Below the pieces are notes generated by a model, which saw only the letters and a program-made list of their open reading frames with translations, did not search any database and was not told where the DNA came from. Positions 52,531 to 61,949 of a DNA stretch of 64,000 bases are shown here, one piece after another. The stretch is from contig NZ_JAAGLV010000018.1 in the NCBI RefSeq assembly GCF_010548305.1, forward strand, positions 121,341-185,340, written 5' to 3'. The first letter of the stretch is position 1, and each line of letters starts with the position of its first letter. Position numbers and translations under genes: made by a program. This stretch comes from Streptomyces sp. SID13031 (GTDB lineage Bacteria > Actinomycetota > Actinomycetes > Propionibacteriales > Kribbellaceae).

Positions 52531-53837
52531 CGCGTCACCGCTTCGATCGAGGCGGCCAGCTCCGCACCGACCGCCAGCTTCACATGATTGCCCTCGGCCA
52601 CAACTTGTACTCCGTTCGCGACCACGTCGGTGACATCGGCCGCCGACGCCGCGAAGACCGCGGTCTCCACCGACCCACCGGTTCCCGCCGTGCGCGGGCT
52701 GTCCAGGCGCAAGCAGACCAGATCCGCTCGCGCGCCAACCTCGATCACTCCAGCATCGGCAAAGCCGATCGACCGATGCCCGGTCACGGTCGCGGCAGTG
52801 AGCAACTCCGAAGCCGACCAGTGCCCGCGCTCCTGCGAAGCGAGCCGCTCGTCCAGCTCGACCGCCCGCATCTCTTCGAAGAGATCCACCACCGCGTGAC
52901 TGTCGGATCCCAACGTCAGCGGCGATCCCGCGTCCCGCAACGCCACCGACGGACCGATGCCGTCGGCAAGATCCCGCTCGGTGGTCGGGCAGAAACACGA
53001 GAACGTCCCGGTACTCCCGAGCAGCCCGACATCCACCGGCGTCAGATGGGTCGCATGGACCGCGCTCGTCCGTGGACCCAGGAACCCTGTCTCGTCGAGC
53101 ACCTGCGAAGGCGTTCGCCCGTACGCCGCCAGACAGGCCTCGTTCTCCGCGACCTGCTCAGACAAGTGGACATGCAAAGGGGCCTCAGGCAATAACGTTG
53201 CCACGGAACCCAACTGCTCGGACGGCACCCCGCGCACCGAATGCGCCGCCGCCCCGATCACCACGTCATCCGCGCCACGAAGCTGCCCGACCCGAGCACC
53301 CCAAGCGACGGCATCGCCATCACTGAAGCGTTTCTGCACGTCATTCAGCGGCTGGTCGATGCCACCGGCCAGGTAACACGTGTCCAGCAACGCGATCCGC
53401 AGCCCGGCATCCCGCGCCCCCGCGATCAACGCCTCACCCATCGCGTTCGGATCGTCGTACCGCTTCCCGCCCGGCCCATGATGCAGGTAGTGGAACTCCC
53501 CGACCGAAGTGATCCCGGCCAGCACCATCTCGCCGTACACAGCCCGCGCAAGCCGGTAGTAGCTGTCCGGCGTGAGCACCGACGCCACGGAGTACATCTG
53601 CTCGCGCCAGGTCCAGAACGTCCCGCGCTCGGTCTGCGTGCGACCGCGCAGCGCCCGGTGAAACGCGTGACTGTGGCAGTTCGCCAGCCCCGGAATCACC
53701 AACCCCTCAAGGCGTATCGCGTCGCCCGGCTCGGCGCCTTCGACAATCGACGTGAAGCGGCCGTCACCGACCGAGATCAGTACCGAGGAGGCAAGGCCCG
53801 TTGACAGCAAGGCCGTAGAGCACCAGTAGGAGGTCAC
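52527..53837 (-). CDS. hutF: Formimidoylglutamate deiminase
   Basis: 436 residues. Amidohydrolase family with NCHSHAFHRALRGRTQ, FWTWREQMYSVASVLTP, SVGEFHYLHHGPGG, HVHLSEQVAENEACLAAYGR and GSDSHAVVDLFEEMRAVELD, matching HutF. Deaminates N-formimidoyl-L-glutamate to N-formyl-L-glutamate and ammonia, the entry to the five-step Hut route. The GTG start overlaps the upstream stop by 4 nt. Confidence 0.93.
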   Translation of the reverse strand: MTSYWCSTALLSTGLASSVLISVGDGRFTSIVEGAEPGDAIRLEGLVIPGLANCHSHAFHRALRGRTQTERGTFWTWREQMYSVASVLTPDSYYRLARAVYGEMVLAGITSVGEFHYLHHGPGGKRYDDPNAMGEALIAGARDAGLRIALLDTCYLAGGIDQPLNDVQKRFSDGDAVAWGARVGQLRGADDVVIGAAAHSVRGVPSEQLGSVATLLPEAPLHVHLSEQVAENEACLAAYGRTPSQVLDETGFLGPRTSAVHATHLTPVDVGLLGSTGTFSCFCPTTERDLADGIGPSVALRDAGSPLTLGSDSHAVVDLFEEMRAVELDERLASQERGHWSASELLTAATVTGHRSIGFADAGVIEVGARADLVCLRLDSPRTAGTGGSVETAVFAASAADVTDVVANGVQVVAEGNHVKLAVGAELAASIEAVTR

Positions 53838-55036
53838 CGAGACAACTCCTTCAGCACCGTCGCCAACGCTTCGACCCCGGCCAGGCAGTCGTCCATCTCG
53901 GCATGCTCCGCCGGCGAGTGCGAGATGCCGGTCGGATTACGCACGAAGAGCATCGCCGTCGGGATGCCCGCGTCGGAGAACACCCCGGCATCATGCCCCG
54001 CCCCGGTCGGCAGCACCGGAGCGCCATCCAGTACTGCGCTCAGCCGGTCCCGCAACCCCGGCTGGAAGTCCACGATCGGCGAGACCGACTCCGGCACCAT
54101 CTCGACCGTCGTCCCGTCCCGCTCGGCCCGCTCGGTGGCCTGCCGAGTGATTGCCGCGAGCAATGATTCGAGCACCTCGGCGGTCGCGGCCCGGGCATCC
54201 AGCCACGCGGTCACCTGCGACGGTACGGCGTTGGTCCCGTTCGGCTCGACCGAGAGCCGGCCGAAGGTGGCCCGCGCGCCGGCCAGCCGGGCCTGCTTGT
54301 TCGCCGCCAGCGCGGTCATCGCATACGTCAGCATCGGGTCGTGCCGGTCCTCCATCAACGTCGTACCAGCGTGGTTGGCCTCACCGGTGAAGGTGAACCG
54401 GAACCGCCCGTGCGGCCAGATCGAGCTCGCCACCCCCACGGGAGCCGTGAGCGCCCGCCCCTGCTCCACGTGCAACTCGACGAAGGTGCCCATCCGGGCG
54501 AGCAGCGACGAAGGCCCGACCCGGTCCGGATCGGCCTCGACCCGCGCCAGCGCGTCGTACAGGGTGACGCCGGAACGGTCCTGCAGGGCCAGTGCCTTCT
54601 CAGGCGTGAGCACGCCGGTGGCGATCCGCGAGCCGAGACAGGGCATCCCGAAGCGTGAGCCCTCCTCCTCGACGAACGCGCCGACCCCGATCGGTACCGA
54701 CGGCACGAATCCCTCGGCCCGCAAGCGATCCACGGCCGACAGCGCCGAGACGACGCCGAGCGGCCCGTCGAAGGCACCGCCGTCGATGACCGAGTCGAGA
54801 TGGCTCCCGGTCACCACACCCGGCGTGCCCTCCGTCTGCGCGCTCGGCTCCCACCAGGCGACCAGGTTGCCGATGCCGTCCGACTCGACGCTCAGCCCGC
54901 GGCTCGCGCACTGGTCCAGAAACCACCCGGTCGCCTCGCGCTCGGTCGGCGTCCAGCCACCCCGGTGGTACCCGCCGCTCGAAGGGTCTTTCCCGATCGC
55001 GGCAAGGTCGGCCCACAACTGCTCGAACGACGTCAC
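53834..55036 (-). CDS. M20-family amidohydrolase (allantoate amidohydrolase/AmaB-like)
   Basis: 400 residues of the AllC/N-carbamoyl-amino-acid hydrolase family. Metal ligands: GSHLDSVIDGGAFDGPLGV (His, Asp), EEEGSRFG (Glu pair) and ELHVEQGRAL (His) in the catalytic domain, and a C-terminal GISHSPAEHAEMDD His. Dimerisation domain near 200-310 (RFTFTGEANHAGTTLMEDRH). It sits between the hut transporter and hutF with a 4-nt overlap to hutF. No hutG-type N-formylglutamate deformylase is present nearby, so this enzyme is the best candidate for hydrolysing formylglutamate; allantoate as substrate is unlikely in this context. That role is inferred. Confidence 0.87.
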   Translation of the reverse strand: MTSFEQLWADLAAIGKDPSSGGYHRGGWTPTEREATGWFLDQCASRGLSVESDGIGNLVAWWEPSAQTEGTPGVVTGSHLDSVIDGGAFDGPLGVVSALSAVDRLRAEGFVPSVPIGVGAFVEEEGSRFGMPCLGSRIATGVLTPEKALALQDRSGVTLYDALARVEADPDRVGPSSLLARMGTFVELHVEQGRALTAPVGVASSIWPHGRFRFTFTGEANHAGTTLMEDRHDPMLTYAMTALAANKQARLAGARATFGRLSVEPNGTNAVPSQVTAWLDARAATAEVLESLLAAITRQATERAERDGTTVEMVPESVSPIVDFQPGLRDRLSAVLDGAPVLPTGAGHDAGVFSDAGIPTAMLFVRNPTGISHSPAEHAEMDDCLAGVEALATVLKELSR

Positions 55037-55112
55037 GCAAACTCCTCATCGACAAGACATGACAAGGGGCCGCCGGGACGACCTAGTGGCCTGCCCCGGC
55101 GACCCCCAGTGC

Positions 55113-56042
55113 TCAGGACAGCGGGTTCTTGCTCAGCCAGTCGGTGGCGACCGCCTTCGCGGCCTCCTTGCCGACGTCGATCCGCTTGACCAGCTCGGTC
55201 AGCGCCTCGGTGGTGAGCTTGGCCGACACCGCGTTCAGTGTGTCGGTGATGTTGGCGCCCTTGTGGTCGGTCCGGATCAGCGGAACGATGTTGTTCGGCG
55301 GCAGGATGTTCTCCGGGTCCTCCAGCTGGACCCAGCCGTTGTCCTTGATCGCCGACTGGGTGGTGAAGAAGTTCGACACCTGGATCTGGTTGGTCTGCAG
55401 CGCCTTGGTGCTCAGCAGGCCGGCCGCGTCCAGCGTCTTGTACTCCTTGAACTCGACGCCGTACTTCTCCTTCAGCCCCTTCAGCCCGGCCTCGCGGACC
55501 TTGAACTCCGAGCTGCCGCCGGCCACCATCTCCTTGGAGTGCGCCTTCAGGTCGGCCAGTGACTTCAGGCTGTACTTGTCGGCGGTCGCCTTGTTCACCA
55601 CGATGGTGTCCTCGTCGGCGGCCGGCGACTTGTCCAGCACCTCGAGCCCGGCCGGCAGGGCCGCCTTCAGCGCGTTGTACGCCGCGTCGTCCTCGGTCTC
55701 GGTGGCGCCCTTCTTGAAGTAGTCCAGCGCCGCGCCGGTGTACTCCGGCAGCAGGTGCACCGAGCCGTCCTTGATGGCCGCCATGTAGGTCTCGCGGTTA
55801 CCGATGTTCTGCTGGTACTTGACCTCGACGCCCTTCGCCGCCAGCGCCTGGCCGTAGATCTCGGCCAGCAACTGGCTCTCGGAGAAGTCCGCCGAGCCGA
55901 CGGTGATGCTCTTCACCTCGCTCGGAGCGGGCGAGCTGCCCGCGTCGCCACCGGACAGCGGATCGCCCCCACTCCCACAGGCGGCCAGGCCGAGCACTAC
56001 GACCCCGGCGATCGCAGTACGGATGAGTGTGGATCTCAACAC
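55113..56042 (-). CDS. ProX/OpuC-type substrate-binding lipoprotein
   Basis: 309 residues. GTG 56042 has GGAGG at 5 nt. Signal with lipobox GLAAC (Cys near 22), Gly/Ser/Pro linker, then an OpuAC-type periplasmic-binding fold: ITVGSADFSESQLLAEIYGQ, NIGNRETYMAAIKDGSVHLL, PEYTGAAL, and WLSKNP at the end. The family binds glycine betaine, choline or, in hut clusters, histidine. Placed between the permeases and the M20 hydrolase within the hut block. Confidence 0.9.
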   Translation of the reverse strand: MLRSTLIRTAIAGVVVLGLAACGSGGDPLSGGDAGSSPAPSEVKSITVGSADFSESQLLAEIYGQALAAKGVEVKYQQNIGNRETYMAAIKDGSVHLLPEYTGAALDYFKKGATETEDDAAYNALKAALPAGLEVLDKSPAADEDTIVVNKATADKYSLKSLADLKAHSKEMVAGGSSEFKVREAGLKGLKEKYGVEFKEYKTLDAAGLLSTKALQTNQIQVSNFFTTQSAIKDNGWVQLEDPENILPPNNIVPLIRTDHKGANITDTLNAVSAKLTTEALTELVKRIDVGKEAAKAVATDWLSKNPLS

Positions 56043-56115
56043 GGGAGCCTCCAGGAGTTCGATGGATACCGGCAGACGCCGGCGGTGTTCCAGGTCGACG
56101 GATGGATTCCGGCCA

Positions 56116-56766
56116 TCAGTCGGCCCGCAGTCCTTTGGAAACGGTGATCCGGCCGGCCAGCGCGAACAGCAGGTCCAGCAGGATCGCGAGCAGGGCCACC
56201 AGCAGCGCCCCGCTGAACATCTGCGGGAAGTCGCGCAGCTTCAGCCCGTCCACGACGTACCGGCCCAGGCCGCCGAGCGAGACGAGCGCGGCGATCGTGG
56301 CGGTGGAGACGATCTGCAGGGTGGCGGCGCGCAGGCCGGAGATGATCAGCGGCAGCGCGATCGGGATCTCCACCTTGGTCAGGATCTCCCGGCCGGTCAT
56401 CCCCATCCCGCGCGCCGCGTCGATCGTGGCCGGATCGACACCCGACAGCCCGGCGTACGTCGAGGTCAGGATCGGCGGGATGCCGAGCGCGACCAGGGCG
56501 ATCAGGACCGGCAGGAAGCCGATCTGGTTGGTCAGCAGCACCGCGATCATCAACAGCCCGAGGCTGGGCAGCGCGCGGGCCGCGTTGCCGATGTTGATCG
56601 CCAGGAACGCGCCGCGCCGGGTGTGCCCGATCCGCAGTCCGATCGGCAGCGCGATCAGCGTGGCCAGGCCGAGGGCGGCGAAGGTGTACCCGATGTGCTG
56701 GATGATCCGGGCGGTGATCCCTTCCGGACCGGACCAGTTGAAGGAGTCGAAGAGGTACTCGAGCAT
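56116..56766 (-). CDS. OpuC/ProW-type ABC permease, second
   Basis: 216 residues with about six membrane segments and the permease EAA loop (STYAGLSGVDPATIDAARGM and GMTGREILTKVEIPIALPLI). Follows the first permease gene with a one-base gap. Together they form the membrane channel. Confidence 0.9.
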   Translation of the reverse strand: MLEYLFDSFNWSGPEGITARIIQHIGYTFAALGLATLIALPIGLRIGHTRRGAFLAINIGNAARALPSLGLLMIAVLLTNQIGFLPVLIALVALGIPPILTSTYAGLSGVDPATIDAARGMGMTGREILTKVEIPIALPLIISGLRAATLQIVSTATIAALVSLGGLGRYVVDGLKLRDFPQMFSGALLVALLAILLDLLFALAGRITVSKGLRAD

Positions 56767-56767
56767 C

Positions 56768-57421
56768 TCAGGCCTCCTTCACCGAAGCGACCACGCGGGC
56801 CCAGGGTGTCAGGAAGCGTTGCAGGGTGACGATCAGCAGATCGGCCAGCAACGCCAGCAGCAGGGACAGCACGACGCCGACCACGACCGGCGTGAGGAAG
56901 TCCTTCTGGAAGCCCAGCGTGAACAGCTCCCCCAGGCCGCCGATCCCGATCACCGCGCCGACGCTCACCATCGAGATGTTGGCGACCGTGACGACGCGCA
57001 GGCCGGCGAAGATCACCGGTACCGCGATCGGCAGGTCGATCGTCAGCAACCGCCGGGCCGGGCCGTAGCCGACCGCGATCGCGGCCTGCCGGACGTCCGG
57101 CGGGACCGAGCGCAGCCCGTCGATCACGTTGCGGATCAGCAGTGAGACCGCGTAGATCGTCAGCGCGATGATGATGTTGATCCGGTCCAGTACCCGGGTC
57201 CCCAGGATCACCGGCAAGACGATGAACAAGGCGATCGAGGGCAGCGAGTACAGCACGCCGCCGAGCGCGATCAGCGGGTTCGCCAGCCAGGAGAACCGGG
57301 TGGCGACGTACCCGAGCGGGATCGCGATGACCAGGCCGAGGATGACCGGCAGGATCGCCAGGTAGAGGTGCTCGCTGAGCTGCTCCCAGATCAGCGAGAG
57401 GTTGTCGCCGACCCAGGTCAT
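56768..57421 (-). CDS. OpuC/ProW-type ABC permease, first
   Basis: 217 residues from ATG 57421, which overlaps the ATPase stop by 4 nt. About six membrane segments; EAA loop with VIDGLRSVPPDVRQAAIAVG and GPARRLLTIDLPIAVPVIFA. Starts MTWVGDNLSLIWEQLSEHLY, typical of OpuCB. Confidence 0.9.
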   Translation of the reverse strand: MTWVGDNLSLIWEQLSEHLYLAILPVILGLVIAIPLGYVATRFSWLANPLIALGGVLYSLPSIALFIVLPVILGTRVLDRINIIIALTIYAVSLLIRNVIDGLRSVPPDVRQAAIAVGYGPARRLLTIDLPIAVPVIFAGLRVVTVANISMVSVGAVIGIGGLGELFTLGFQKDFLTPVVVGVVLSLLLALLADLLIVTLQRFLTPWARVVASVKEA

Positions 57422-58419
57422 GACCGCAGCGCCTCGGCCAGGATGGCATGGTCGACGATGCCGAGGGCCTTGCCCGCCTCGTCGACGCACACCCCTTGAC
57501 CGGTCGGAGACGTCAGTACCGCGTCCATCGCCGCCCGCAGCGAGTCGCTGCGGGTGAAGCTCGCGCCGATCGGCAACAGGGCGCCCTCGCCCTTGCGCCA
57601 GCCCGACGGCCTGCCCGCGTCGTCCAGCACCAGCTCGGCGGGGAGCGGCCCGAGCTTCAGCTCGTCGGTGTGCAAGAACGTAAGAGCCCGGTAACCGCGG
57701 TCCTGGCCGACGAAGCTCTCGACGAAAGCGTCCGCGGGGTTGGCGAGCAGCTCGGCCGGCGGTGCGAACTGGGCCAGCTTGCCGCCGACCTGCAGGACGG
57801 CGACGTTGTCACCGAGCTTGATCGCCTCGTCGATGTCGTGCGTGACGAAGACGATCGTCTTGCCGATATCGCGTTGCAGCCGGAGCAGTTCCTCCTGCAG
57901 CTGGTGCCGCACGATCGGGTCGACGGCGCTGAACGGCTCGTCCATCAACATGATCTTCGGGTCGGCCGCGAGCGCCCGGGCGACGCCGACTCGTTGCTGC
58001 TGGCCACCGGACAGCTGGGCCGGGTACCGCTCGGCCAGCTTGAGATCGAGACCGACGCGCTCGAGCAGCTCCATCGCCGTGGCCCGGGTCTTCTTCTTGT
58101 CCCAGCCCAGCAGCTTCGGCACGGTGGCGACGTTGTCGACCACTGTCTTGTGCGGGAACAGCCCGGCGTGCTGGATCACGTACCCGATCCCGCGCCGCAG
58201 GGTGACCGGATCGCCGGCGTTGATGTCCTCGCCGTCGATCGAGATCGTCCCGCTGCTGCGCTCGATCGTCCGGTTGATCATCCGCAGCGAGGTCGTCTTG
58301 CCGCAGCCCGAAGGTCCGACGAACACGGTGATCTCGTTGCTCGGGATCCGCATGCTCAGTTTGTCGACGGCGACGGTGCCGTCGGGGTACTGCTTGGTGA
58401 CGTCTTCGAACTCGATCAT
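57418..58419 (-). CDS. OpuC/ProV-type ABC ATPase with C-terminal CBS region
   Basis: 333 residues from ATG 58419. Walker A GPSGCGKTTSLRMINR near 36-51, signature LSGGQQQRVGVARALAADP, Walker B IMLMDEPFSAVDPIVR, and the 'quaternary amine' family order. The last ~70 residues look like a CBS module (SLRAAMDAVLTSPTGQGVCV) that in OpuA senses ionic strength or nucleotides. Energises the uptake system in the hut block. Confidence 0.92.
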   Translation of the reverse strand: MIEFEDVTKQYPDGTVAVDKLSMRIPSNEITVFVGPSGCGKTTSLRMINRTIERSSGTISIDGEDINAGDPVTLRRGIGYVIQHAGLFPHKTVVDNVATVPKLLGWDKKKTRATAMELLERVGLDLKLAERYPAQLSGGQQQRVGVARALAADPKIMLMDEPFSAVDPIVRHQLQEELLRLQRDIGKTIVFVTHDIDEAIKLGDNVAVLQVGGKLAQFAPPAELLANPADAFVESFVGQDRGYRALTFLHTDELKLGPLPAELVLDDAGRPSGWRKGEGALLPIGASFTRSDSLRAAMDAVLTSPTGQGVCVDEAGKALGIVDHAILAEALRS

Positions 58420-58561
58420 GGCGCCCCTTCGCGCTCGCTGGGAGATCGCCCGAACGATCCTAGGGGAACGAGAGCCCGCCAACACGCGATTGGCGGCTGT
58501 CTCGCCCCTCAAGAATGTGCACCTTAGCGCTATGAATTGCCTCGGTCGCACAGTGCAGCGA

Positions 58562-60217
58562 TCAGCTCTCCCGCATCGGGATCCTGACGCCTCGTTCAGT
58601 GGCTACATCTTCTGCTCGTTCGTACCCGGCATCCACGTGCCGGATCACACCCATGGCCGGATCGTTGCTCAGTACCCGTTCCAGCTTCTGCCTGGCCAGA
58701 TCGGTGCCGTCGGCAACCGACACCTGCCCGGCGTGGATCGACCGGCCCATCCCGACGCCGCCACCGTGGTGGATCGACACCCAGGAAGCACCGCTGGCGA
58801 CGTTCACCATCGCGTTCAGCAGCGGCCAGTCCGCGATCGCGTCGGAACCGTCGAGCATGCCCTCGGTCTCCCGGTACGGCGAGGCCACGCTGCCGGTGTC
58901 GAGGTGGTCGCGCCCGATCACGATCGGCGCGTCCAGCTCACCCGAGGCGACCATGTCGTTGAACCGCACGCCCGCCTTGTCGCGCTCACCCTGCCCCAGC
59001 CAGCAGATCCGGGCCGGCAGCCCCTGGAAGGACACCCGCTCCTGCGCCATCTTGATCCACCGGGTCAGGTGCTCGTTGTCCGGGAACAGGTCGAGAATCG
59101 CCTGGTCGGTCCGGGCAATGTCGCGTGGGTTGCCCGACAGCGCGGCCCACCGGAACGGGCCCTTGCCCTCACAGAACAACGGCCGGATGTACGCCGGTAC
59201 GAAGCCCGGGAACTCGAACGCCCGGTTGTACCCGGCCTTGCGTGCCTCGTCGCGGATCGAGTTGCCGTAGTCGAACACCTCGGCGCCCGCGTCCTGGAAG
59301 CCGACCATCGCGGCGACGTGCCGGGCCATCGAGGCCTGCGCGCGCTCGGTGAAGCCGGCCGGGTCCTTCTCGCGGGCCGTCACCCAGTCGTCGAAGTCCA
59401 CACCCACCGGCAGGTACATCAACGGGTCGTGCGCGGAGGTCTGGTCGGTGACGATGTCGATCGGCGCGCCCAGCTCGAGCAGCTCCGGCACGATCACCGC
59501 CGCGTTGCCCAGGACGCCGATCGACAGCGGCCGGCGAGCCTTCTTGGCTTCTTCGGCCAGCCGCAGTGCGTCGCTCAGGTCCTTGGCGCGGACATCGAGG
59601 TACCGATGCTCGATCCGCCGGTCGATCCGGCTGGAGTCGACGTCGATGCAGATCGCGACGCCGTCGTTCATCGTGACGGCCAGCGGCTGCGCGCCGCCCA
59701 TCCCGCCGAGACCCGCGGTCAGCGTGATCGTGCCGGCCAGCGTGCCGCCGAACTTCTTCGCGGCGACCGCGGCGAACGTCTCGTAGGTGCCCTGCAGGAT
59801 GCCCTGGGTGCCGATGTAGATCCACGAGCCGGCCGTCATCTGGCCGTACATCGTCAGTCCCAGCGCCTCGAGCCTGCGGAACTCCTCCCAGTTGGCCCAG
59901 TCGCCGACCAGATTGGAGTTCGCGATCAGCACCCGCGGCGCCCACTCGTGCGTCTGCATGACGCCGACCGGCTTCCCCGACTGCACCAGCATCGTCTCGT
60001 CGTTCTTCAACGTGGTCAGCGTTCTGACCATCGCGTCGAAGGAGTTCCAGTTCCGCGCCGCCTTGCCCGTGCCGCCGTAGACGACGAGCTCGTCGGGGTG
60101 CTCGGCCACCTCCGGGTCGAGGTTGTTCTGCAGCATCCGCAGGGCGGCTTCCTGCTGCCAGCCCTGGGCGGTGAGGGTGGTGCCGCGGGCGGCGCGAACG
60201 GGTCGGGGTCCGGACAT
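58562..60217 (-). CDS. hutU: Urocanate hydratase
   Basis: 551 residues, full length for HutU. GTTLTAQGWQQEAALRMLQN, GGTGKAARNW, MLVQSGKPVGVMQTH, TYGQMTAGSWIYIGTQGILQ-type block (MYGQMTAGSWIYIGTQGILQ), GGMGGAQPLAVTMN, and IRHVDAGYERA at the C-terminus. Uses tightly bound NAD+ to hydrate urocanate to imidazolonepropionate, step 2 of histidine degradation. 37 nt downstream of hutH. Confidence 0.97.
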   Translation of the reverse strand: MSGPRPVRAARGTTLTAQGWQQEAALRMLQNNLDPEVAEHPDELVVYGGTGKAARNWNSFDAMVRTLTTLKNDETMLVQSGKPVGVMQTHEWAPRVLIANSNLVGDWANWEEFRRLEALGLTMYGQMTAGSWIYIGTQGILQGTYETFAAVAAKKFGGTLAGTITLTAGLGGMGGAQPLAVTMNDGVAICIDVDSSRIDRRIEHRYLDVRAKDLSDALRLAEEAKKARRPLSIGVLGNAAVIVPELLELGAPIDIVTDQTSAHDPLMYLPVGVDFDDWVTAREKDPAGFTERAQASMARHVAAMVGFQDAGAEVFDYGNSIRDEARKAGYNRAFEFPGFVPAYIRPLFCEGKGPFRWAALSGNPRDIARTDQAILDLFPDNEHLTRWIKMAQERVSFQGLPARICWLGQGERDKAGVRFNDMVASGELDAPIVIGRDHLDTGSVASPYRETEGMLDGSDAIADWPLLNAMVNVASGASWVSIHHGGGVGMGRSIHAGQVSVADGTDLARQKLERVLSNDPAMGVIRHVDAGYERAEDVATERGVRIPMRES

Positions 60218-60254
60218 GTGTGATCCAGCCTTTCGAGTCGTCAGTCGTCAGTGG

Positions 60255-61808
60255 TCAGGACAGCGGGCCGGTGACGGCCTCGACAGCGTTCAGGTAGGTG
60301 CCGTCAGCAACGAGCTGGACGGAGTGTTCGATCTCGGGGGCGAGGTGCCGGTCGGTGCCCGGCCCCTCGACGTGCACGCGCAGAGCGGCGCGTACGGCGC
60401 CGGTCGCGGGCGAAGGCTCGAGCGGTGCGCGCATATCGATGGCGCGGGCCGCGGTGAGGATCTCCACCGCCAGAACCCTTTGCAGGCCGTCGATGCTCTT
60501 GCGCAGCTTGCGGGCGGCGGACCAGCCCATCGAGACGTGGTCCTCCTGCATCGCGCTGCTCGGGATGGAGTCGACGCTGGCCGGTACTGCGAGCCGCTTG
60601 AGCTCCGACACGATCGCGGCCTGCGTGTACTGCGCGATCATGTGCCCGGAGTCGACGCCGGGATCGTCGGCCAGGAAGGCGTTCAGCCCGTGGTTGCGGG
60701 CGACATCGAGGAAGCGGTCCGTACGCCGTTCGCTGATGCTGGCCACGTCCGCCACGGCGATCGCGAGGAAGTCGAGCACATAGCCGACCGGCGCGCCGTG
60801 GAAGTTGCCGTTCGACTCGACCCGGCCGTCGGGTAGTACAACCGGGTTGTCGATCGCGGCGGCGAGCTCGTAGCCGGCGACGGAGGCGGCGTGGGTCGCG
60901 GTGGCGCGGGCGGCGCCGTGCACCTGCGGCGAACAGCGCAGTGAGTAGGCGTCCTGAACACGGTTGCAGTCAGGACCGCGGTGGCTTGCGACGATCCCGC
61001 TGTCGCTGAGTACTGCGCGCAGGTTGGCGGCCGAGGCGCCCTGCCCGGGATGGGGGCGGAGTGCCTGCAGGTCTGCGGCGAAGACCCGATCTGTGGCGAG
61101 CTGACCCTCGACGCTCATCGCGGCGGCGATATCGGCGGTCTTCAGCAGCCGGTCCAGGTCGGCGAGCGCGAGCACCAGCATGCCGAGCATGCCGTCGGTG
61201 CCGTTGATCAGCGCCAGGCCTTCCTTCTCGGCGAGGACGACCGGCTTGAGCCCGTACTGAGCGAGTGCGTCGGCCGTGTCGAGGAGATTGCCCTCGGCAT
61301 CGCGGACCTTGCCCTCACCCATGACTGCGAGCGCGACGTGCGACAAGGGTGCAAGGTCGCCGGAGCAGCCGAGGCTGCCGTACTCGTGCACGACAGGGGT
61401 CAGCTGAGCGTTCAGCAGCCCGGCGTACGCCTGAGCCGTCTCGACCTTCACCCCGGTACGACCGGTCGCGAGCGTCGACAGCCGCAGCAGGGCCAGCGCG
61501 CGGACCACCTCGGTCTCGACCTCGGGCCCGGAACCGGCCGCGTGCGACCGGATGAGGCTGCGCTGCAGCTGGGCCCGCAGCTCGGGCGCGATGTGCCGCG
61601 TCGCGAGTGCCCCGAACCCGGTGGAGACGCCGTAGTGCGGGGTGTCCGCGTGCGCCAGCGCCTCGATGGCCGCCCGCGACTTCGCGATCTCCTCGAGCGC
61701 CTGGTCGTCGATCCGCACGGGCGCCCGGTAACGCGCCACCGCGACGACGTCCGCCGGGCTGAGCGGCCCGACGCCGACTGTCACTGCCTGGGATGCTTGG
61801 CTGTTCAC
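60255..61808 (-). CDS. hutH: Histidine ammonia-lyase
   Basis: About 517 residues with GTG 61808 as start; the ribosome site is weak and a GTG about 24 nt downstream is an alternative. HYGVSTGFGALATRHI near the N-terminus; the MIO-forming triad lies in LGCSGDLAPLSHVAL, where Cys takes the place of the usual Ala before Ser-Gly. QDAYSLRCSPQVHGA and SIPSSAMQEDHVSMGW are HutH-specific. Deaminates histidine to urocanate, the first hut step. First gene of the minus-strand hut block. Confidence 0.95.
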   Translation of the reverse strand: MNSQASQAVTVGVGPLSPADVVAVARYRAPVRIDDQALEEIAKSRAAIEALAHADTPHYGVSTGFGALATRHIAPELRAQLQRSLIRSHAAGSGPEVETEVVRALALLRLSTLATGRTGVKVETAQAYAGLLNAQLTPVVHEYGSLGCSGDLAPLSHVALAVMGEGKVRDAEGNLLDTADALAQYGLKPVVLAEKEGLALINGTDGMLGMLVLALADLDRLLKTADIAAAMSVEGQLATDRVFAADLQALRPHPGQGASAANLRAVLSDSGIVASHRGPDCNRVQDAYSLRCSPQVHGAARATATHAASVAGYELAAAIDNPVVLPDGRVESNGNFHGAPVGYVLDFLAIAVADVASISERRTDRFLDVARNHGLNAFLADDPGVDSGHMIAQYTQAAIVSELKRLAVPASVDSIPSSAMQEDHVSMGWSAARKLRKSIDGLQRVLAVEILTAARAIDMRAPLEPSPATGAVRAALRVHVEGPGTDRHLAPEIEHSVQLVADGTYLNAVEAVTGPLS

Positions 61809-61862
61809 CAGCCCATTGCACCCCGCCACACGCCGCACGGATAGCACCGCCACCCAGCACCC

Positions 61863-61883
61863 GTCTCAGATGCGAGACATCTC
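61863..61883. promoter_or_regulatory. Candidate operator upstream of hutH
   Basis: GTCTC-N6-GAGAC overlapping GAGA-N2-TCTC, 55-75 nt upstream of the hutH start, in the divergent region before the GNAT gene. Could be the target of the IclR regulator at 63087-63845. Confidence 0.35.
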
Positions 61884-61949
61884 CAGCTCAGCGGTCACCA
61901 CCGACGCTCCGTACCGGGTAGAGACCCTGGACCGCCTTAGGGTCGGGGG

